Assembly: GCA_027257055.1 (NCBI GenBank)
Contig: JAPVLO010000123.1
Coordinates: 1,860,001-1,924,000 of the forward strand
Origin: Cephalopachus bancanus
Taxonomy: Eukaryota; Chordata; Mammalia; Primates; Tarsiidae
DNA: 64,000 nt
Direction of reading: 5' to 3'
Shown in pieces: positions 57,990 to 64,000 of this stretch. Positions within the stretch are counted from its first letter, which is position 1. Every line of letters begins with the position of its first letter. The position numbers were made by a program, and so were the translations under genes. Below the pieces are notes generated by a model that worked only from the letters and a program-made list of their open reading frames with translations, did no database searches and was not told the DNA's origin.

Positions 57990-58290
57990 TAACCGAGTTG
58001 GTGACTCAGGCCTATAATTTCAGTCATTTGGGTAGTCAAGGTGAAAGGATTGCTTGAGCCCAAGATTTAGAGAAGAGTCTGGGCAACGTAGTGAGAACTC
58101 ATCTTTACTACTAATAAAAAAATGACCTGGTTGTGATGGTGTACATTTATAGTCCCAGCTACTTGGGAGGCTGAGATGGAAGGACTGAATGAACCTAGAA
58201 GGTCAAGGTGGCTGTGAGCCATGATCGTGCCACTATACTCCAGTCTGGACAAGAGTGAGACTCAGACTCAAAAAAAAAAAATTTACATAG
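57990..58290 (+). mobile_element. Old Alu, possibly a hybrid of two block copies
   Basis: The left part resembles the old Alu at 11,608 and the right part the half-Alu at 22,848. It marks the switch from C-type to locus 5-type intergenic sequence. Confidence 0.6.
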
Positions 58291-59239
58291 ACAAAGTCAT
58301 CATGATGGTGTTTGTTTATTAAGGCTCAGTCAGGAGCCAGGCCATGGTCTAATTTAATCCATACATAGACATACTGTCTTCTCTGTACAAATGAGGAGAT
58401 AGAGACCCAGGGAGCTGAGCAACTTTCCTGGGCCACAGTCAGTAAGTTGGGAAGTGGGTACGGACTAAATACTGCCCAACACCAAAACCCCTGCACCTGG
58501 CACAGGCAGTCTTCGCACTTATAGTTCTCCCCCCATGGACTTCTAGGCCACAAGGCTCCTCTTCCTCTTTGAAACATCAAACAACATTTCCCCAACAAAT
58601 AGCGAGCAAGATTAACAGGTGGCATTGATGAGACCCAAGGCCTCACTTCTTTTTAAATAAAGCACACCCACCCCCCCCAAACTGCAGACGCCACCATCAC
58701 CCCTGCCCTCACAGACTTAAAATACTTCACCTGGATCCCACGCCTACATACATTTCATCCTGCTGGGAAAATACTATAATCGCGTTGAAGCATAAATTCC
58801 ATGAGAAACTGAAGATGGGCAGGAAAATCAGAGCATGATAATGAGGGGAGGAGAAGTTTCTGTGCCATATTTGATTCGACAATGTGGCCATCCTGTGCGT
58901 CTGTCCCTTCCCTCATATGATGTGTCACGATGCGATGCCAGCGTACACCAGAGGAAACTCAGGGAGGCAGCCTGGCCTGCCCAGGGCGCTCAGGTTTTCG
59001 GGGACTCACATTCCATCCAGAGTCCCAGACTCACACCCAGTTCAATCCTTGTCATAAGGGACCCAAGTCCCATATTTTCAAGGCAAAAAGGAAAAGAGTC
59101 AGAATAAAATCAATAACTTTTATTATCATTCATGTGTTTCACTTTTTAAAAATGTAGCGAAGGGTCAGGAATGTATGAGAAAAAAATCCAGGTTTATACA
59201 CGTGGCTCCACCTCCATCTGGGATCAGGGTCTCCCGACC
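58291..59239. repeat. 3' flank block of locus 14
   Basis: Collinear with 23,010-24,256 in front of locus 6, without the young Alu. Contains a MIR-like piece (58,340-58,510) and the poly(A) signal. Confidence 0.6.
59119..59124 (-). terminator. Poly(A) signal of MT locus 14
   Basis: AATAAA on the minus strand, 116 bases beyond the stop codon. Confidence 0.72.
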
Positions 59240-60250
<1,011 letters not shown>

Positions 60251-60660
60251 GTCGAGCCCTGGCGAGCGGCAGTTCCAGGCGAGAGCGAAGAGACAGCGGG
60301 GCACGTGGGAGGCTGCTGGAGCCCAGGAGGCGGCCGCCGGCTTTGGACTCGGGGAGTAAGCCGGGCGCAGAGACCACGCCCCGGTCTTTGCACGCGCCCT
60401 GCCCTGTGCTCCCCGCCCGAGGTCAGGAACCCGCGGTGTGCAGCGAGCGAGCGGTGCGCAGGGGCTCTGAGCGCCGCTCCGTGCGCAGAGCGAGGGGCGA
60501 CCCTCTGACTGCCCTGGGGAGGGCGGGACTGCGCGCCCGTACGTTCGCGGCGTCCTTGAGCCTTCCAGGAACCCAGTCCCCGGTGCTCACGGCCGCCAAC
60601 CCCAGCGCCGCTTTCTATCTTTCGTTTTTCCCGGGTCCGAGTGCAAGCCCCGCCTGGTGC
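60251..60660 (-). promoter_or_regulatory. CpG-island promoter of MT locus 14
   Basis: Metal-response cores at 60,363-60,369 (GGGCGCA), 60,389-60,395 (TGCACGC), 60,436-60,442 (GTGTGCA), 60,454-60,460 (GTGCGCA) and 60,481-60,487 (GTGCGCA), plus-strand wording. CACGTG at 60,302-60,307. The TATA position near 60,341-60,346 is not TATA-like. CpG dinucleotides are dense from about 60,230 to 60,620. Confidence 0.7.
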
Positions 60661-61310
60661 TCACGTCTCTAGATGGGCCCGAGCCAGGGAGCGCACAAGC
60701 GAGTCGTGTGCAGAGGACAACCTGGATGGGACTTTGCCTGCCCAGCCTCTGCCTGTCCTTGTCATCTCCCTGGTCCGTGCCGTGTCTCCCGTACACAGCC
60801 CCCGGGGGACCCAGTCCTGCCTCCCTCCATCCTCCATGCCTGAGGGGACACAAGGTCGTGTTTGTCAGGCGTCCTTCGCGTAAGATTCTCCAGGCTCTCC
60901 CACCAGCCAGCTCACGCCACTCCAGATCCAGTCCTGAAAATGTGGCAGACCCCGAGCCGGGGTTGATGCCAGGTGATAGACAGACCCTGCGTGAAATAAG
61001 AAAACAAGGAATATTTACCTTTCAATACTCCTGGCACATGATGATCAGTATCAGCCCCGTTTTAATCACTTTGGTTCTTTGAACTCTCCCAAGAACAATG
61101 AAAGGGAAATGCTGTTATTAACCCATTTCTCACATGGGAAAACCAAGGCACAAGGCATTTAAGCCTCTTGCCCAGGGTTACAACCTTAGGAAGTGGTGCC
61201 ACTGGACCTGAAGCCTGTTAATTTCCCAAGAGGAGGGAAAACATAAAGGTTTCCTTTGGCCCAGATATGTTTTCAACACCACAGTAGTGCTTGATTTCTT
61301 TTTTTAAAAA
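60661..61310. repeat. Duplicated upstream block, copy 3 of 3
   Basis: Distal part of the block shared with loci 1 and 2 (335-1,400 and 4,035-5,090), including the MIR-like fragment at about 61,055-61,220. No coding region is supported. Confidence 0.65.
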
Positions 61311-61615
61311 ATACTTTGATTGATTGTTGTTGAGTTGGAGTCTCACTCCACTGCCCAGGCTGTAGTGCAGTGGCATGCTCAACGGTCACCCTAGCGTCAT
61401 CCTGCTGGGCTCCAGTGATCCATCCACCTCAGCCGTCCAAGTAGCCAGAGCCTCAGGCATGTTCTACCACTCCCGGCTAATTTTTTTTTATTTATTGTAG
61501 AGATGCCGTCTCACCATGTTGCCCAGGCTGGTCTCAAACTCATGGGCTCAGGCAATCCTCGACTTGGTCTCCCAAAGTGCTGGCATTACAGGCTTGAGCC
61601 ACCGTGCCCTGCTGA
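61290..61615 (-). mobile_element. Alu element
   Basis: Dimeric Alu, minus orientation, collinear with 5,075-5,395. Confidence 0.77.
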
Positions 61616-61936
61616 TTTATGTATTTGTGTATGTATATATGTACTTATTTTTGAGTTGAAATCTCACTCTGTCGCCCAGGCTAGGATGTAGTGGCACACT
61701 CATGGCCACAGCAACCTTGACCTGCAGGGCTCAGTTGATCCTTCTGCTTAAGCCTTCCAAGTAGCTAAACTGCAGGCACACACCACCATGTCTGGCAAAT
61801 TTTTTGATTTATTGTAAAGATGAGATCCCATCTTGTTCCCCAGGCTGATCATGAACCTGTGGGCTCAGGCAGTCCTCTCATCCTGGCCTCCCAAAGTGCT
61901 GCAATTACAGGCGTGAGCCAAAATGCCTGGCCTATT
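61616..61936 (-). mobile_element. Alu element
   Basis: Second Alu starting in a tatgtatttgtgtatgtata run; the locus 2 block has only one Alu here. Confidence 0.77.
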
Positions 61937-62070
61937 GATTTTTTTAATTTGGAGACGATTCTTGCTATGTTTCCTATGTTGGTCTCAAGTTCCTGGACTA
62001 AGGCACTTCTTCCGTCTTGGTCTCCAAAAGGCCTGGGATTCCAGGCATAAGCCACTTTCCTTGGCCTAAA
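61937..62070 (-). mobile_element. Partial Alu (arm fragment)
   Basis: Collinear with 5,396-5,530. Confidence 0.58.
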
Positions 62071-62147
62071 ATCTTATAAATAGGAGCAAACTTTGGGCCC
62101 AATGTGGACCACTTGAAAGGTGGTGGAGAAGGGAAATGTGTATATAT

Positions 62148-62713
62148 ATATGAAGGGGGACCCCACAAAACCCAGAATTATCTTTTTGGAGGACAGGCTC
62201 CTTGTGGCACACGCATCCCTGTACAAGCAAGTCTTGTGTTGAGAGGCTGGGTTTAGCTTCAGTATTTGTTTTCTTGTTTTGTTTTGGAGTTTTTTTGAAG
62301 ATTCTTTCCATGTGTTTGCCTATTTTAAGATGGGAGTTTTGCAAGCACTCCTGCCCACACTGTGCTGAGTGTTAATCAGTTTTTGACCAAATCAGCATGG
62401 CCCCCGGGCCCCACCCTCCCCATTCACCTGATCTCTCCCTGAGCGATATTTTTGTGTTTTTCATGATGAAAAAGTCCTCAAAGGGAAAAGTATGGCCAAC
62501 GTGGAAGAGGTAAAAGGGAAATTACAGAAGCACTCAAAGGCATCACAATTGACGAGCTCAGCGAACTGTTTTGAGCAGTGGAAAAGGTGTCTCGATAGGT
62601 GTATTGCATCAAACAGAGAATAATTTGAAGATGACTGAAGTTTAAACATGTAAGAATAAATGCAAATTTTGTATAGATAAATTCCAGATTTTGTTAGGTT
62701 TCCATCGTATGGA
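62148..62713 (+). mobile_element. Internally deleted mariner-family DNA transposon, copy 2
   Basis: Paralogue of 5,605-6,206 with both terminal inverted repeats (atgaagggggaccccacaaa near 62,151; inverted partner near 62,677-62,712) and the same remnant of the transposase 3' end, further broken by small deletions. Its presence at the same place in both duplicons shows it inserted once, before the duplication. Confidence 0.74.
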
Positions 62714-63045
62714 CAAAATACACCATAGAGGAATCTATGTCTGGACGTAGGATTCAGTTTCAATTTCAGCATCGATAAAGAGTTTGCTTTTCATTTAAAC
62801 ATTTGCAATAGTTAACTTTGTGTCAGCTTGGCTAGGTGACTTACCCAGTTCCTTGGTCAAACACCAACTATCTGTTGCTCTGAGGGTATTGTCTTATATG
62901 TAACTAACATTTAAATCAGTGAACTTTGAGTAAAGCAGATTTTATAGGAAATGTGTTATGTATTAGCTGCCTCTCCCACTTGGTGAGCATAGTGGGGACA
63001 CCTTCACCACAATGGTGAGAAATAAATTGGTGAGGGGAGTTCCAG
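62714..63045. repeat. Ancient repeat remnant between mariner and Alu
   Basis: Collinear with 6,207-6,509. Includes the unassigned old repeat at 62,805-62,945. No gene seen. Confidence 0.42.
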
Positions 63046-63330
63046 TATTTTTTTTTTGAACCAGAGTCTCAATATCACCCAGGTTGGAGAGCAGTGACTT
63101 GCTGACAGCCACTGCGGCTTTGACCTGCTGGGCTCAGGTGATCCTTCCAGCTCAGTCTTCCTAATAGCTGGAACCACAGGTGCATGCCACCACACACGGC
63201 TATTTATTGTAGAAAGGAGATCTTCCACGTGCCCAGGTTGGTCTCGAGCCCCTGGGTTTAGGCAATCCTCTCATTTCTGCCTCCCAAAGTGCTCAGGTGA
63301 CAGGTGTGAGCCACCGCACCCAGTCATGTA
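63046..63330 (-). mobile_element. Alu element
   Basis: Minus-oriented dimeric Alu collinear with 6,783-7,080. Confidence 0.76.
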
Positions 63331-63905
63331 GTCACTTTCAAGTGGACAGTACAGTGAAGGAAGTAAAGTTGGACTGGGAAAGTCAGAAAATGAAAGTGAG
63401 AGATGGTGATGCTTTTTTGCCGAATTTCACATGAGCATGTGGTAATATGTGTGTCTCCCACCTCTTCCATGTGATCCGAACTTATGTGAATGGATGCTCA
63501 GAGATAACTGGCTTGCTGAAGGCACTCAGGTTGCAGCATTCTGAGATTCTAGTGCCCGGTGGCCATGGTATCCTGTCCCCCACCCCTGCTCCATGGTGCC
63601 ACACCTATCCCAGAGAGCCTGTGTGCAACCCCTGCCTAGCACTCACCTCCCTAGATCCCAAGATCAGGTGGAGCTGGGGGAGCTGGGAAGGTGTTGCGTG
63701 CAGAGGACAGAACTCAGACATCACTTTTGTTCTCCACCCCCCTGCCCCGCCCCACACATCTCCTCCATGTACCTGCCATGGTCCGGTCCGTCTGGGCCCC
63801 AGGTCTCTCACTCTCAGTTCAATCCCCCACCACAGTCCCATCTTCCAAGGCACACAAAGGAAAACAGAGTCAGAATCAAGTCAAAAACATTTTTATTGTA
63901 ATTCA
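63330..63905 (-). repeat. 3' flank of a fifteenth MT gene beyond the right edge
   Basis: Matches the 3' flanks of loci 2, 3 and 7 (cagtcatgtagtcactttca to aaacatttttattgtaattc), with a poly(A) signal AATAAA (minus) at 63,892-63,897. In each of those loci an Alu follows and then MT exon 3. Confidence 0.75.
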
Positions 63906-64000
63906 CTTTTTTTTGAGTCAGAGTCTCACTCTGTCAGCCAGGCTGGGGTACAGTGGCATGCTCACGGCCACCACAGCCTCAGCCTGGCGGCCTCAGACTA
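63905..64000 (-). mobile_element. Alu element, cut by the window edge
   Basis: Begins exactly where the shared 3' UTR Alu begins in loci 2, 3 and 7. Confidence 0.78.

Overview
This window is a tandem metallothionein (MT1/MT2 family) gene cluster from a primate-like mammalian genome. Every MT locus reads from the minus strand, head to tail. Fourteen loci can be placed by the standard three-exon layout (28 + 66 + 92 coding bases), and a fifteenth announces itself only by its 3' flank at the right edge. Many dimeric Alu elements indicate a primate. Their recurring internal wording differs from human Alu (for example cctcgacctgctgggctc), which suggests a strepsirrhine (lemur, loris or galago type). 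That placement is an inference.

Only three loci look fully functional: 18,948-20,012, 54,427-55,663 and 59,240-60,250. Each has 61 codons, 20 cysteines, GT/AG splice sites, a poly(A) signal and several metal-response elements. The locus at 8,070-9,079 has an open frame and intact splice sites but has lost three cysteines. The locus at the left edge shows only an intact exon 1. The others are visibly broken: frameshifts (4.0, 33.4, 38.4 and 50.4 kb), stop codons (32.8 and 44.2 kb), lost splice signals (14.5, 26.7, 33.9, 38.3, 43.7 and 49.15 kb) or loss of the whole 5' half (24.7 kb).

Layout in + coordinates: locus 1 (1-334, partial), 2 (3.0-4.0 kb, pseudogene), 3 (8.1-9.1, divergent), 4 (13.4-14.5, pseudogene), 5 (18.9-20.0, intact), 6 (24.3-24.7, truncated), 7 (26.2-27.2, splice-defective), 8 (32.8-34.0, pseudogene), 9 (37.9-38.9, pseudogene), 10 (43.6-44.8, pseudogene), 11 (48.1-49.2, splice-defective), 12 (50.3-51.4, pseudogene), 13 (54.4-55.7, intact), 14 (59.2-60.3, intact, MT2-like). 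Intergenic DNA is built from a few repeatedly duplicated blocks carrying MIR-like fragments, Alu copies, two duplicated copies of an internally deleted mariner element and two short L1-like insertions. Several block junctions are deletions; two leave MT 3' flanks without any gene.

The working genes should each encode a small cytosolic protein with a nine-cysteine beta and an eleven-cysteine alpha domain that binds Zn, Cu or Cd and is induced through MTF-1 at metal-response elements. I saw no protein-coding gene other than the MT loci. Nothing points to an unknown biological system. What stands out is the decay pattern, rearrangement history and promoter changes inside this gene family array.
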